Origin: Aurantiacibacter odishensis
GTDB lineage: Bacteria > Pseudomonadota > Alphaproteobacteria > Sphingomonadales > Sphingomonadaceae
Reading direction: 5' to 3'
Assembly: GCF_003605195.1 (NCBI RefSeq)
Contig: NZ_QYOS01000019.1
Span: 1 to 64,000 of the forward strand
DNA length: 64,000 nt
The position numbers were made by a program, and so were the translations under genes. Shown here one piece after another: positions 1-9,585 of the stretch (positions are counted from its first letter, which is position 1; the number at the start of each line of letters is the position of its first letter). The notes below the pieces were generated by a model that was given only the letters and a program-made list of their open reading frames with translations, ran no database searches and was not told where the DNA came from.

Positions 1-1305
1 TCACCGCCCCACGGCGACGTATTCGAACCCGTGGCGTTCGACGTCGGTGCGGCTGTAGAGGTTCCTGAGGTCTACCAGCAGGGGCGTTTTCAGCAGGCCT
101 TTCATGCGCTCCAGGTCCAATGCGCGGAAGGTGTCCCACTCGGTCACGATCACGGCGGCGTCGGCGCCGTCCATCGCTTCGTAGGGCCCCTCGCAATAGG
201 TCACCTTGTCGATCACCTTCTTCGCCTGCTCCATGCCTTCGGGATCGTAGGCCTTCACCCTGATCCCTGCATCCTGCAACGCCTGCACCACGCTGATCGC
301 GGGGCTGTCGCGCATGTCGTCGGTGTTCGCCTTGAACGTCAGCCCCAGCACCGCCACGGTCCTGCCGTGCTGGTCGCCGCCGCCAAGGGCATTGATGACC
401 TTGCGCCCCATCGAGCGCTTGCGCTGGTCGTTGCTGGCGACAACGCTTTCCACGATCCGCAGCGGGCTTTCGTAATCCTGCCCGGTCTTCAGCAGGGCCA
501 GCGTGTCCTTGGGAAAGCACGAGCCGCCATAGCCCGGCCCCGGCATCAGGAAACGGTTGCCGATGCGGCTGTCGAGGCCGATGCCCTTCGCGACATCGCG
601 CACGTCCGCACCCACCTTCTCGCACAGGTCGGCGATCTCGTTGATGAAGCCGATCTTGGTGGCGAGGAAGGCGTTGGCGGCATACTTGGTCAGTTCCGCC
701 CCGCGCCGGCTCATCACCACCAGCGGGCTCTCGTTGCGGGTGAGCGGGCGATAGATTTCCGCCAGCACCGTCTCGGCGTGCTCGTCGTTCACACCGATCA
801 CTACGCGGTCGGGCCGCTTGAAGTCGTCGATTGCCGCGCCCTCGCGCAGGAACTCGGGGTTGGAGGCGACGGAGAACTCGAGATCGGGCGCGGTCTCGCG
901 GATGATGCGCTCCACCTCGTCACCCGTGCCGACCGGCACCGTCGACTTGTCGACCACCACCACGCCTTTCGGCAGCAGCGGCGCCATCTCTTCGGCCGCG
1001 GCATAGACATAGGACAGGTCCGCATGGCCATCCCCGCGGCGGCTGGGCGTTCCCACTGCAATGAACACCGCGTCCGTTCCCGGCAGCGCCTCGGCAAGGT
1101 CCAGCGTGAACGCCAGCCGCCCGGCTTCCACGTTCTTCGCCACCAGCTCGTCCAGCCCAGGCTCGAAAATAGGGATTTCGCCAGCCAGCAGCGCGTCGAT
1201 CTTCGACTGATCCTTGTCGACGCACACGACCTCGTGACCGAAATCCGCAAAACAGGCGCCGGAAACAAGGCCTACATAGCCGGTTCCGATCATCACGATA
1301 CGCAT
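1..1305 (-). CDS. ugd: UDP-glucose 6-dehydrogenase
   Basis: Cytoplasmic enzyme that oxidises UDP-glucose to UDP-glucuronate with two NAD+, feeding surface polysaccharide synthesis. The N-terminal Rossmann motif GTGYVG is at residues 7-12 and the catalytic cysteine is Cys263 in GGSCFPKD. The length of 434 residues is normal for the family and the protein looks complete. It follows the epimerase at 1346-2341 on the same strand with a 40-base gap, so the two probably form an operon converting UDP-glucose to UDP-GlcA and then UDP-GalA; galU at 9586 would supply the UDP-glucose. Its stop codon is the first three bases of the window, so any downstream genes are out of view. Confidence 0.95.
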   Translation of the reverse strand: MRIVMIGTGYVGLVSGACFADFGHEVVCVDKDQSKIDALLAGEIPIFEPGLDELVAKNVEAGRLAFTLDLAEALPGTDAVFIAVGTPSRRGDGHADLSYVYAAAEEMAPLLPKGVVVVDKSTVPVGTGDEVERIIRETAPDLEFSVASNPEFLREGAAIDDFKRPDRVVIGVNDEHAETVLAEIYRPLTRNESPLVVMSRRGAELTKYAANAFLATKIGFINEIADLCEKVGADVRDVAKGIGLDSRIGNRFLMPGPGYGGSCFPKDTLALLKTGQDYESPLRIVESVVASNDQRKRSMGRKVINALGGGDQHGRTVAVLGLTFKANTDDMRDSPAISVVQALQDAGIRVKAYDPEGMEQAKKVIDKVTYCEGPYEAMDGADAAVIVTEWDTFRALDLERMKGLLKTPLLVDLRNLYSRTDVERHGFEYVAVGR

Positions 1306-1345
1306 TACATACTCCCGGTTAGCCGCTTGGGGCTGTGTTCAGGCT

Positions 1346-2341
1346 TCACACCCTATAATGGTCACGGTACCAACGCACGAAGCGCGGCAACCCATCTCCT
1401 ATGTCCGTTGTCGGCCTGTAGCCGAGGTCGCGGCTGATCGCATCGATATCGGCGTAGGTGCGCACAACATCGCCCGCCTGCATCGGCTGCCATTCGATCT
1501 CCGCCTTCTTGCCACACGCATCCTCCAGAATGGCTATCAGATCGGTCAGTTTTTCCGAACGATGATTTCCGATATTGTAGAGCGCGTGCGGCGAGTATGA
1601 GCCCCCCGGTTTCACCGCACGATCATCAGCAGGCGGATGGTCCAGCACCGCCAGGACCCCGGCGATGATGTCGTCGATGTAGGTAAAGTCCCGCCACATC
1701 TCGCCCTGATGAAAAACCTGGATCGGCTGACCCGCGAGAATCTTCTTCGTGAAGAGCCAGTAGGCCATGTCCGGCCTTCCCCAAGGCCCGTAGACGGTGA
1801 AAAAGCGCAGCCCCGTCAGCGGAAGGCGATAGAGATGTGCGTAGCTCTCGCTCAATAGCTCGTCGGCGCGCTTCGTCGCGGCGTAGAGGCTGACGGGGTG
1901 GTCTGCCCGGTCGTCCACGCTGAACGGCACCTTGTCGTTGCCGCCGTAGACGCTGGAAGAACTCGCATAGACCATGTGCTCGACACTGCGGCGGCGCGCG
2001 ATTTCGAGCAGGTTGGCATGGCCGACGACGTTCGACTGGATATAGGCTGCGGGGTTCTCCAGTGAGTAGCGAACCCCGGCCTGAGCACCAAGGTGCACCA
2101 TGCGATCGATCTGCTCGCCAGCCAGCGCCGATTCGAGCGCGGCCATGTCGGCGAAATCGAGCTTGTGGAACGTGAAGGCGCCGCCGAGCTTATCGAGCCG
2201 GGCCAACCGGGCCTTTTTAAGCGAAGGATCGTAATAGGCGTTGCAATTGTCGATGCCGATAACGCTGTCGCCGCGCGCCAGCAGGCGTTCGGCAAGCGCC
2301 GAGCCGATGAAACCGGCAGCTCCTGTTACCAGAACCTGCAT
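1346..2341 (-). CDS. UDP-glucuronate 4-epimerase-like NAD-dependent epimerase
   Basis: Extended short-chain dehydrogenase of 331 residues. The NAD-binding motif GAAGFIG is at residues 7-13 and the catalytic pair is Tyr153 and Lys157 in SLYAATK. The segment HLGAQAGVRYSLENP (84-98) is typical of the CapI/LpsL group, which interconverts UDP-glucuronate and UDP-galacturonate. Position just upstream of ugd on the same strand supports this substrate. A related UDP-sugar epimerase activity cannot be excluded from sequence alone. The product would go into capsule, exopolysaccharide or the acidic glycolipids of sphingomonads. Confidence 0.88.
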   Translation of the reverse strand: MQVLVTGAAGFIGSALAERLLARGDSVIGIDNCNAYYDPSLKKARLARLDKLGGAFTFHKLDFADMAALESALAGEQIDRMVHLGAQAGVRYSLENPAAYIQSNVVGHANLLEIARRRSVEHMVYASSSSVYGGNDKVPFSVDDRADHPVSLYAATKRADELLSESYAHLYRLPLTGLRFFTVYGPWGRPDMAYWLFTKKILAGQPIQVFHQGEMWRDFTYIDDIIAGVLAVLDHPPADDRAVKPGGSYSPHALYNIGNHRSEKLTDLIAILEDACGKKAEIEWQPMQAGDVVRTYADIDAISRDLGYRPTTDIGDGLPRFVRWYRDHYRV

Positions 2342-2412
2342 GTGTCATCGTCTCCAATCTATCGGCCGGGTGAAGCGCCCCAAGTGACAGGGGCCCGATG
2401 ATATCGCAATGC

Positions 2413-2437
2413 AAAAAATCCCCGGTGCCGGGACTTT
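2413..2437 (-). terminator. Rho-independent terminator of the leuS-lptE-holA operon
   Basis: Read on the minus strand, a short stem CCCG-GCAC-CGGG is followed by a run of six T. It sits just past the holA stop codon at 2452, where the operon coming from about 7 kb should end. The stem is short, so strength is uncertain. Confidence 0.6.
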
Positions 2438-2451
2438 GCTGCTCCGCCTGA

Positions 2452-3492
2452 TTAACGTCCCGTGCGAGCAGCGGCGTAGCGGGCGATCTGTGCCAGCTCC
2501 TGCGACAGGATCAGTTCTGCCGACTGGCTGTTGGCCAGCAGCGAGCGATGCAGTTCGCACAGCCGCGGGACTAGCCTTTCCAGCTTGCCGCCGCGCCAGC
2601 GTTGCAACTGGTCTCCCACTTCGCGGTGCTCACGGAAGAACACACCCTGCGATTTGAGGAAGCCCTGCATGTCATCGCCAGGGCGCAGGTTCGCCGAAAG
2701 CCGCGCCAGTTGCGCCGCCCGCCGCTCCAGCGCCAGCGCAACGCCGACGGGGTTGAGTGACACTTCGCGAAGGCGCCGCAGTTCGCCCGGCAGCTTGCGC
2801 ACTTCGCCACTGAGCGCTGCGTTGACCAGCGGCATGAAGCCGTCTTCCTCGGTAGAGGCGCCGATCATGTCGAAGTCATCCATATTCGCCTGTTTGGGCG
2901 ACTGCGGCGAGGCATCGAGATAGAGCGCCAGCTTGTCGACCTCGGACTGCGCCAGCCGCACGTCGAGTCCCGCGGCATGGGCGATACGTTCGGCAAGGTT
3001 GCCGTTGAGGCGCATTCCCGCTGCATCGGCCATTGCGCGCACGTCTGCGGTGACGGAGCGGAGGTCCGGCGGATAGAACACCGCCGCCAGCGCATCGCCG
3101 CGCTTGATCAGCAGCTTGGCGCTGCGCGACTTGTCCGTGGCGGAGGTGGCGACGATGAAGATGGGCCAGGCATTATCCGCCTCGCCCCTGTCGGCCAGTT
3201 CACAATAGGTATTGATGGCCTCGTAGGCCTCGTCCCCGGTAACGCGGGCAAGAATGTGACGCGAATCGCCGAACAGCGAGGTGGAGCGGGCCTCGTCCAG
3301 CAGTCGGGCGGGGTCCGATTTCAGGTCCTGCCCCGAGAGTTCTACTGTTTCCCCCGGATCGTCGAGGCGAGCGATCAGTTTCTTCGCTGCGGCGGAAGCC
3401 CCGGCCTCGTCGGCGCCACAGAAGAAACAGATGCGCAGGCCCTTGCCCGCTTTTTGCGCGGCCTGGGCGTAATCGCGTTGAGTGGCCTTCAT
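2452..3492 (-). CDS. holA: DNA polymerase III subunit delta
   Basis: Clamp-loader delta subunit, which opens the beta sliding clamp during replication. The 346-residue protein has the family layout: an N-terminal RecA-like domain (RICFFCGADEAGA near residue 20, then ARLDDPGETVELSG), a middle helical region, and a C-terminal collar domain. Delta has no ATPase active site, so identification rests on the overall pattern and on context. The start overlaps the lptE stop as ATGA, giving translational coupling; lptE-holA adjacency is common in bacteria. Last gene before the terminator at 2413. Confidence 0.88.
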   Translation of the reverse strand: MKATQRDYAQAAQKAGKGLRICFFCGADEAGASAAAKKLIARLDDPGETVELSGQDLKSDPARLLDEARSTSLFGDSRHILARVTGDEAYEAINTYCELADRGEADNAWPIFIVATSATDKSRSAKLLIKRGDALAAVFYPPDLRSVTADVRAMADAAGMRLNGNLAERIAHAAGLDVRLAQSEVDKLALYLDASPQSPKQANMDDFDMIGASTEEDGFMPLVNAALSGEVRKLPGELRRLREVSLNPVGVALALERRAAQLARLSANLRPGDDMQGFLKSQGVFFREHREVGDQLQRWRGGKLERLVPRLCELHRSLLANSQSAELILSQELAQIARYAAARTGR

Positions 3493-3995
3493 TGCCGCTC
3501 GCGCAGGGTGCGGGTGATGCGAACGACGATCTGGTCCGCCACTTCCTGCGAAAGGTTTTCCAGCGCCGTCTGTTCAGCGGCGATAGTGGCGAATTCGCTG
3601 GAAACGACGTCGATCCCCGCATCCGAACCTGCCGTGGCATCGATTAGAATCGTGTCGGTGGTTACGTCCACCAGTTGGTATCGCGCACGAAGAATGCGGC
3701 GCTGGCGACCGATGGTGTCGTCGGTCAGCAGGCCGAGGCCTTCGAGATCGTCGTCGAGCACCACGTCGAGACGGTATTGCGAGGTGCTGCCGCTGGCGCC
3801 GCGTCCCAGCCTGTCGGTAAGCGCGTTGCGCACCAGCCAGCCTTCGCGGCCCGGTATCGCGGGAACGTCGATCGCGGCAAGTTCGCGCGCCACATAGCCG
3901 TCACCGCCGCCTGCGTAGATGGGCTGTAGGCCGCATCCGGCAAGGGGCAGGGAAAGCGCGGCAAGGGCCAGTAAAAGGCGAGACGCGCGCCTCAC
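3489..3995 (-). CDS. lptE: LPS-assembly lipoprotein LptE
   Basis: Outer-membrane lipoprotein that plugs the LptD barrel and helps insert lipopolysaccharide. The 168-residue product has a lipoprotein signal with lipobox LAGC (Cys21), followed by GLQPIYAGG, the usual LptE/RlpB opening after the cysteine. The start codon is GTG at 3993-3995 and overlaps the leuS stop as GTGA; its own stop overlaps the holA start as ATGA. It is thus coupled on both sides. The family is poorly conserved, so the call rests on the GLQP motif, lipobox, length and the leuS/holA neighbours. Confidence 0.88.
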   Translation of the reverse strand: MRRASRLLLALAALSLPLAGCGLQPIYAGGGDGYVARELAAIDVPAIPGREGWLVRNALTDRLGRGASGSTSQYRLDVVLDDDLEGLGLLTDDTIGRQRRILRARYQLVDVTTDTILIDATAGSDAGIDVVSSEFATIAAEQTALENLSQEVADQIVVRITRTLRERQ

Positions 3996-6505
3996 GTGAC
4001 GATGTTCACCAGCCTGCCGGGCACCACGATCACCTTCCTGATTTCCGCGCCATCGATCGAACGCTGGACCTTCTCGCTGGCAAGCGCAAGCGCCTCCAGA
4101 TCCTCTTTCGTTGCGTCCTTGGGCGCGGTCAGCGTGTCGCGCAGCTTGCCCTTGTGCTGCACCGCGATGGTGACTTCGTCGTCCACCAGCAGCGCAGGGT
4201 CGACCTCGGGCCAGTCAGCTTCGGCAATCAGGCCCTCGCCGCCCATTGCCGCCCAGCCTTCCTCGGCAAGGTGCGGCATCATGGGAGAGGCCATCAGCAG
4301 CAGGGAGCGGATCGCGAAGTTGCGGTCTGCCGAGGCGTTCGCCTTTTCAGCGGCGCTGGTGAGTTCGTAGATGCGGGCGACTGCCTTGTTGAAGGCGAGT
4401 GCTTCGATATCCTCGGCAACGGCGGCGATGGTCTGGTGCGTCTTGCGCAGCAGATCCTTGTCCTCGCCGCTCGCGCCGTCCTCGTACTTGCCGAACAGAC
4501 GCCACAGGCGCTGGACGAAACGGCCGCAACCCTCGATCCCGGCTTCGGACCACGGCAGGTCGCGCTCGGGTGGCGAATCCGACAGCATGAACCAGCGCAC
4601 CGCGTCGGCGCCGTAATCGCGGATGATGTCTTCCGGGTCGACGACGTTCTTCTTCGACTTGGACATCTTGATGACCTTGCCGATAGCAACCGGCTGGCCA
4701 TCGGCCTTCAGCGTCGCGCCCTCGCCGGTGCGTTCGACTTCGCCCGGCGTGTAATAGACCTCGCGCGGGCCGTCCTTGCGGCTGTAGGTCTCGTGCGTCA
4801 CCATGCCTTGCGTGAACAGGCTGGCGAAAGGCTCCTTCACCTCCAGCTTCCCGCAATGCGCCAAGGCGCGGGTCCAGAAGCGGGCGTAGAGCAGGTGCAG
4901 GATCGCGTGCTCGATCCCGCCGATGTACTGGTCCACCGGCATCCACTGGGCGACTTCGTCAGCGTCGAATGGCTTGTCAGTCGGCTGACTGGCGAAGCGC
5001 AGGAAATACCACGAAGAATTGACGAAAGTGTCGAGCGTGTCCGTCTCCCGCTCCGCCTTGCCGCCGCACTTGGGGCACTCGGTATGCTTCCAGGTGGGAT
5101 GGCGCAGCAGCGGGTTGCCTGGCTGCTCGAACGAAACGTCCTCGGGCAGCTTCACCGGCAACTGGTCCTTGGGCACCGGCACCACGCCGCAAGCATCGCA
5201 ATGGATGAACGGTATGGGCGTGCCCCAGTACCGCTGGCGCGAAACGCCCCAGTCGCGCAGGCGCCAGACGGTCGTACCCTTGCCCCATCCGCCCTGTTCG
5301 GCGCGGGCGATGACTTCGGCCTTGGCCTCTTCCACGCTCTTGCCGTCGAGGAAATCGGAATTGACGAGCACGCCCTCGCCCGCCTCCGCCTCGCCCGCGA
5401 AGGGCTTGCCCGCTTCGTCCACGCTGGGCGCGACCACGCGCGGGATCGGCAGGCCGTACTTGGTGGCAAATTCGAAATCGCGCTGGTCGTGCCCCGGCAC
5501 CGCCATGATCGCGCCGGTTCCGTAATCCATCAGCACGAAGTTCGCGATGTAGAGCGGCAACTGCGCGCCAGTGAACGGATGCGTCGCGGTGATGCCGGTG
5601 TCGAAGCCCAGCTTCTCCGCCGTTTCCAGTTCCGCCGCCGTGGTGCCGCCCTTCTTGCACAGGGCGATGAATTCGCGCGCCGCTTCGCTATCCAGCGATT
5701 GCGCAATCGGATGGTCCGCAGCCACGGCGACGAAGCTGGCGCCGAAGATCGTATCGGGCCGCGTGGTATAGACAGGCAGCTTCTCGCCGTTCGAAAGGTC
5801 GAAGGCGAATTCGAGGCCCTGCGACTTGCCGATCCAGTTTTCCTGCATCAGCCGCACCTTCTGCGGCCAGTCCTTCAGGGTATCGAGCCCGTCCAGCAGG
5901 TCCTCGGCGAACTGCGTGATCTTCAGGAACCACTGGTTCAGCTTGCGCTTCTCGACATCGGCGCCCGAACGCCAGCCCTTGCCGTCGATCACCTGCTCGT
6001 TGGCGAGCACGGTCATGTCGACAGGGTCCCAGTTGACCTCGCTTTCCTTGCGGTAGACGAGGCCGTTTTCGTAGAGGTCGATGAACAGCGCCTGCTCGTG
6101 ACCGTAGTATTCCGGATCGCAGGTGGCGAATTCGCGGGACCAGTCGAGCGCGAAGCCCAGTTGCTTCAACTGGCCTTTCATCGTCTCGATGTTGTCGTAG
6201 GTCCAGCCGCCGGGGTGGACGCCCTTTTCCATCGCCGCGTTCTCGGCAGGCATGCCGAACGCGTCCCAGCCCATCGGGTGCAGTACCTCGCGCCCGCGCA
6301 TCTTGTGATACCGCGCCAGCACGTCACCCATGGTGTAATTGCGCACGTGGCCGATGTGGATGCGCCCGCTGGGGTAGGGGAACATCTCCAGCACGTAGCT
6401 TTTCGGCTTGTGGCTGGTGCTGTCGGCCTCGAAGCACCGGGCTTCGTCCCACGCACGTTGCCAGCGCCCGTCGGCGACAGACGGATCGAATCGTTCAGCA
6501 GTCAT
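3992..6505 (-). CDS. leuS: Leucyl-tRNA synthetase
   Basis: Class I aminoacyl-tRNA synthetase charging tRNA-Leu. The 837-residue sequence shows the HIGH motif ([13 protein letters not shown] near residue 45-58), the CP1 editing domain ([12 protein letters not shown]), and KMSKS in [16 protein letters not shown] zinc-type cluster CDACG and CPKCG is visible in the insertion. Length and order match bacterial LeuRS. It starts 21 bases after the DUF3576 gene and overlaps lptE by four bases. A tRNA-Leu(UAA) gene lies at 45855 in this window but is unlinked. Confidence 0.98.
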   Translation of the reverse strand: MTAERFDPSVADGRWQRAWDEARCFEADSTSHKPKSYVLEMFPYPSGRIHIGHVRNYTMGDVLARYHKMRGREVLHPMGWDAFGMPAENAAMEKGVHPGGWTYDNIETMKGQLKQLGFALDWSREFATCDPEYYGHEQALFIDLYENGLVYRKESEVNWDPVDMTVLANEQVIDGKGWRSGADVEKRKLNQWFLKITQFAEDLLDGLDTLKDWPQKVRLMQENWIGKSQGLEFAFDLSNGEKLPVYTTRPDTIFGASFVAVAADHPIAQSLDSEAAREFIALCKKGGTTAAELETAEKLGFDTGITATHPFTGAQLPLYIANFVLMDYGTGAIMAVPGHDQRDFEFATKYGLPIPRVVAPSVDEAGKPFAGEAEAGEGVLVNSDFLDGKSVEEAKAEVIARAEQGGWGKGTTVWRLRDWGVSRQRYWGTPIPFIHCDACGVVPVPKDQLPVKLPEDVSFEQPGNPLLRHPTWKHTECPKCGGKAERETDTLDTFVNSSWYFLRFASQPTDKPFDADEVAQWMPVDQYIGGIEHAILHLLYARFWTRALAHCGKLEVKEPFASLFTQGMVTHETYSRKDGPREVYYTPGEVERTGEGATLKADGQPVAIGKVIKMSKSKKNVVDPEDIIRDYGADAVRWFMLSDSPPERDLPWSEAGIEGCGRFVQRLWRLFGKYEDGASGEDKDLLRKTHQTIAAVAEDIEALAFNKAVARIYELTSAAEKANASADRNFAIRSLLLMASPMMPHLAEEGWAAMGGEGLIAEADWPEVDPALLVDDEVTIAVQHKGKLRDTLTAPKDATKEDLEALALASEKVQRSIDGAEIRKVIVVPGRLVNIVT

Positions 6506-6526
6506 GGTCGTGCCCCTTAAGGCGAA

Positions 6527-6988
6527 TTAGCTGACAGCGGAACGCCTGAGGTCGCGCGCCTTGGTGAGGATGATGTCTTCCAGCCGCTGCACGGTGGCGG
6601 CCTGAACCGGCGCGTCCACCCAGGTGCCGCCCTGCATCACCTGCCGACTGGCGGCGACGCGCAGGGCATCGGCTCGCAGGTCCTGATCGAGGATGGCGAC
6701 GGAGACCTTCACCCGTTCGTTCGGATTGTCGGGAGAGGCATACCAGTCCGTCACCAGCACGCCGCCGTTGCTGTCCGCCTGCGTCAGCGGCATGAAGCTA
6801 AGCGTTTCGAGGCTGGCGCGCCAGAGATAGGAATTCACCCCGATGGAAGTGACGCGGGCAGCAGCCAGGTCGGTCTGCAAGCGTTCGTCATTGCCGCCGC
6901 CGCATGCCGACAGCGCGAAGGTTGCCGTGCCCAGCATGGCAGCACCAGCTATCTGGCGGGAAAAGGTGCGGAGTGAGGAAAAAGCCAT
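6527..6988 (-). CDS. DUF3576 family lipoprotein
   Basis: A 153-residue protein with an N-terminal signal ending in a lipobox-like FALSACGGG, then a soluble domain with the conserved feel of DUF3576 (GVNSYLWRASLETLSFMPL, GGVLVTDWY, RVKVSV, DLRADALRVA). Function is unknown; it is probably periplasmic or membrane-anchored. Two adjacent ATG codons (6991, 6988) are possible; AGGA on the minus strand sits six bases before the inner one, so I chose 6988 over an upstream start at 7039 that would put a charged stretch before the signal. First gene of the leuS-lptE-holA operon, an arrangement I believe is common in sphingomonads. Confidence 0.8.
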   Translation of the reverse strand: MAFSSLRTFSRQIAGAAMLGTATFALSACGGGNDERLQTDLAAARVTSIGVNSYLWRASLETLSFMPLTQADSNGGVLVTDWYASPDNPNERVKVSVAILDQDLRADALRVAASRQVMQGGTWVDAPVQAATVQRLEDIILTKARDLRRSAVS

Positions 6989-7320
6989 CATTGGTCCTGT
7001 AAACGAGTATTCGCGGTCGCCAGCCTCTATAACGGGCATGTCGCCCGCGGCAAGGCGAAGCGGCCCCCGCAGCTACGAAGGCGGGCACAAAAACGAACAT
7101 CTGCCGTGAATAGTCGCTTAATCGCTATCTCCGACCGTTCTCCACGGCAGTCTAGCGGCGTGTGGAAAACCGGCAACAGTCCGGGAAAAGGCATTCGGTT
7201 TGAAAGCGATGTCTGGAATTCGTCTTGATTCCGTCGTAGCAGAAGGATTGCTTGATGCGACTCGGAACAGGAACCGACAGGTTCATCGTGAGTCCATGGG
7301 CAGAGGGATAAAGAGGCATC
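6989..7320. promoter_or_regulatory. Divergent intergenic region (332 bases)
   Basis: No gene seen. It must carry the divergent promoters of the DUF3576-leuS operon and of the gene at 7321. It contains a distant 8-base inverted repeat, CTGCCGTG at 7101-7108 and CACGGCAG at 7143-7150. A GAGG ribosome site lies just before the ATG at 7321. I cannot assign promoter boxes with confidence. Confidence 0.4.
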
Positions 7321-8115
7321 ATGTTGAAGTTGCGCAAAGGTCTGGCAGGAAAGGCGACGCTCGCTGCGTCTGCCGCGCTGCTTGCCGTCGCGCTTCCCAG
7401 TGCCGGCCTCGCCTTCGTGTCGCTCTCCGATTCGGACAGCGTACAGGAAGCTGGCGAGGCTCTGCTTGCTTTCACCCCTGCCGATGGCGACCCGCGACTT
7501 GCGCAAGCCATTGCCGAACGTCGCGGCTCTGCCACGATGATGCGCTTCACGCCGGCAGGTGCTGCCAGCGCGCCCGGCGCACGCAGCGTGACCGTGGCCG
7601 TTCGTGTCGACCAGCAGACCGCCGATGCCCTGGCCGCAAGTTCCCTGGTCGCACCGCGCAACGCCGATACCGGTACTGCTGGCCTGCGCGTTGCGCCGAC
7701 GCGTTACAATCTCGGCCTCGCCCGTGGCTATTCCAGCTTCGCGGCGGCACCCGTTGCCGGCCGCACCGAAAGTGCGACGCGCGCCGTTTCGGCTCCGTCG
7801 CTCTCGCGCAATCTTTCCAGCGCGCGCATTCCCGACCTTGCCCAGTTCACGCCGCGCACCAGCACGCGCGAGGAACCGAGCCGCTTTGCCGCGCGCATCG
7901 ATCTCGAGCAGGACAAGACGGCAGACGATGTCGCCGTTTCGGGCGAAACCCTGCGCGACCAGATGCTGGACGTTGGCGGCAGCTACCGCCTGACGCGCAA
8001 CCTCGATATTACCGCGGGCGTGCGGTACGAGCAGGACCGCGACCTGATCAAGGTTCCCGATCTCGACCAGCAGGACAGCCAGGCCGTCTACGTCGGCACG
8101 CAATTCCGCTTCTGA
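7321..8115 (+). CDS. Secreted protein with outer-membrane beta-barrel-like C-terminus
   Basis: A 264-residue protein of unknown function. Residues 1-31 form a Sec signal peptide (basic start, hydrophobic core, ending near GLAF). The middle is Ala/Ser/Arg-rich and low in complexity. The last 60 residues look like amphipathic beta strands (GGSYRLTRNLDITAGVRYEQD, here only the pattern is meant) and the chain ends in GTQFRF; a terminal aromatic residue is typical of outer-membrane barrel proteins. Only about four strands are evident, too few for a monomeric barrel. It has its own terminator at 8145, so it is probably transcribed alone. Confidence 0.65.
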   Translation: MLKLRKGLAGKATLAASAALLAVALPSAGLAFVSLSDSDSVQEAGEALLAFTPADGDPRLAQAIAERRGSATMMRFTPAGAASAPGARSVTVAVRVDQQTADALAASSLVAPRNADTGTAGLRVAPTRYNLGLARGYSSFAAAPVAGRTESATRAVSAPSLSRNLSSARIPDLAQFTPRTSTREEPSRFAARIDLEQDKTADDVAVSGETLRDQMLDVGGSYRLTRNLDITAGVRYEQDRDLIKVPDLDQQDSQAVYVGTQFRF

Positions 8116-8144
8116 TCGCCACAGAAAATACTGTCTTCCTACAG

Positions 8145-8168
8145 ACCCGCTTCGGCGGGTTTTGTTTT
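8145..8168 (+). terminator. Rho-independent terminator
   Basis: A perfect 6-base stem ACCCGC/GCGGGT closes a TTCG tetraloop and is followed by TTTGTTTT. It lies 30 bases after the stop of the gene at 7321 and ends that transcript before the reductase at 8233. Confidence 0.85.
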
Positions 8169-8232
8169 GCGCGTGATGCAAGTGGCGGCTACGCTTCATG
8201 CAACTCACCAAAGCGAACGAAGGGGATATCTC

Positions 8233-8955
8233 ATGGCACACGTAGCAGTCGTTACCGGCGGCACTCGCGGCATTGGCCGCGCAATTTGTGAGGCGCTGAA
8301 GGAAGACGGCTTTACCGTGGTGGCCAGCTATGCCGGGAACGATGAAAAGGCCCGCGCCTTCACTGACGAAACCGGCATCCCCGCCTACAAGTTCGACGTT
8401 GGCGATCACGATGCGACGCTGGCCGCCTGCGAGAAGATCGCCGCCGAAGTCGGCCCGATCGACGTGGTGGTGAACAACGCCGGCATCACCCGCGACGGTA
8501 CGCTTCTCAAGATGAGCTACGAGGACTGGGAGGATGTGATGCGCACCAACCTTGGCGGCTGCTTCAACATGGCCAAGGCGACCTTCGCCGGAATGAAGGA
8601 CCGCAAGTGGGGCCGCATCATCAACATCGGCTCGATCAACGGCCAGGCCGGGCAGTACGGCCAGGTCAACTACGCTGCGGCCAAGAGCGGCATCCACGGT
8701 TTCACTAAGGCATTGGCGCAGGAAGGCGCACGCTACGGGATCACCGTGAACGCGATCGCGCCGGGCTACATCGATACAGACATGGTCGCCGCCGTGCCTG
8801 AGAACGTGCTGGAGAAGATCGTCGCCAAGATCCCTGTCGGCCGTCTCGGCAAGGCCAGCGAGATCGCGCGCGGCGTGGCTTTCCTTGCTTCGGAGGACGG
8901 CGCCTTCGTTACCGGGTCGACCATGTCGATCAACGGCGGCCAGCACATGTACTGA
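8233..8955 (+). CDS. phbB: Acetoacetyl-CoA reductase (PhaB-type SDR)
   Basis: NADPH-dependent short-chain dehydrogenase reducing acetoacetyl-CoA to (R)-3-hydroxybutyryl-CoA for polyhydroxybutyrate synthesis. The 240 residues show TGGTRGIGRAI (cofactor), NNAGITRDG, the serine of NIGSINGQAGQYGQ, and Tyr/Lys in NYAAAKSG; these segments are closer to PhaB than to FabG. The start at 8233 follows GAAGGGG; an upstream start at 8167 would lie inside the terminator and was rejected. The stop overlaps the next gene's ATG by one base (TGATG). No PHA synthase or thiolase is nearby, so a generic 3-oxoacyl reductase role remains possible. Confidence 0.87.
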   Translation: MAHVAVVTGGTRGIGRAICEALKEDGFTVVASYAGNDEKARAFTDETGIPAYKFDVGDHDATLAACEKIAAEVGPIDVVVNNAGITRDGTLLKMSYEDWEDVMRTNLGGCFNMAKATFAGMKDRKWGRIINIGSINGQAGQYGQVNYAAAKSGIHGFTKALAQEGARYGITVNAIAPGYIDTDMVAAVPENVLEKIVAKIPVGRLGKASEIARGVAFLASEDGAFVTGSTMSINGGQHMY

Positions 8956-9212
8956 TGCGCGTGCCGGTGGCTGACCTCTATCATCCGCCGGTCAAGCGTT
9001 CCGTCGAGATTGCGGGGCACAAGACCTCGATCAGCCTCGAACCGCTGTTCTGGGAAATGCTGAACGCCGTCGCCGCTCGCGAGGGCCTGCCGCTCAATGC
9101 CGTGGTTGCGCGAATCGACGCCGAACGCATCGAGGCCGAGCATCCGCCCGGCCTCGCGACAGCCATCAGGTTGTGGCTGGTTGACGACTTGCGTCGTCAG
9201 TTCGATCAGTAG
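8955..9212 (+). CDS. Ribbon-helix-helix domain protein
   Basis: An 85-residue protein matching the short ribbon-helix-helix family of alphaproteobacteria (PF13467 type): a KRSVEIAGHKTSISLEPLFW strand-turn segment, a helix with MLNAVAAREGLPLNAVVARID, and a tail ATAIRLWLVDDLRRQ. Such proteins are presumed DNA-binding regulators; targets are unknown. Its start overlaps the reductase stop (TGATG), so translation is coupled and it may respond to or regulate the same metabolism. Its 3' end overlaps the opposite-strand gene at 9206 by seven bases. Confidence 0.75.
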   Translation: MRVPVADLYHPPVKRSVEIAGHKTSISLEPLFWEMLNAVAAREGLPLNAVVARIDAERIEAEHPPGLATAIRLWLVDDLRRQFDQ

Positions 9213-9451
9213 TTTGCTGGCGGATCGCTGGCCGGGAAAGTCTCGTCCAGTTCCTCGTCCACTTCGTCCCAGGTGTCTTTCTTGGGCTTGTCGGCCATGG
9301 CATTCGGACCGGCGTTGCGAACCTGCTTGAAGTTCGAACCACCGGCCTGATTGGCCGCAAAGGCCTCGTTCTGGTGGTTGCGGATGTTCCTGTCGTAATA
9401 GCGATAACCGGCGTACCCCAGGGCACCCAGCGCTGCGAGCTTGATAAGCAT
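9206..9451 (-). CDS. Small membrane-anchored protein with acidic C-terminus
   Basis: An 81-residue protein of unknown function. Residues 2-16 form a short hydrophobic segment (LIKLAALGALGYAGY), followed by a basic stretch, a polar linker and an acidic tail (DEVDEELDETFPASDPP). Tails of the form DE-x-FPASDPP recur in small bacterial proteins of unknown role. The start at 9451 is preceded by AAGGAG nine bases away on the minus strand; a longer frame to 9577 has no such site and was not used. It converges on and slightly overlaps the ribbon-helix-helix gene. Confidence 0.65.
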   Translation of the reverse strand: MLIKLAALGALGYAGYRYYDRNIRNHQNEAFAANQAGGSNFKQVRNAGPNAMADKPKKDTWDEVDEELDETFPASDPPANY

Positions 9452-9585
9452 GACGCATAACTCCTTTCTCGTGTCTTCAACGCGTGACATGGCCGAAAGT
9501 TCAGGGTGATAATTCACCGGGTCCACCTTTCGACACGGCGCGATCACGGTTGACCGCACCGATGCCGCACTGCACAAACATATGC

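Noticed and set aside
4154-6520. A 788-codon open frame on the plus strand opposite leuS
   Set aside because: It is a mirror frame produced by GC-rich codon use. LeuS on the minus strand has all its motifs, and the plus-strand product has no recognisable domain.
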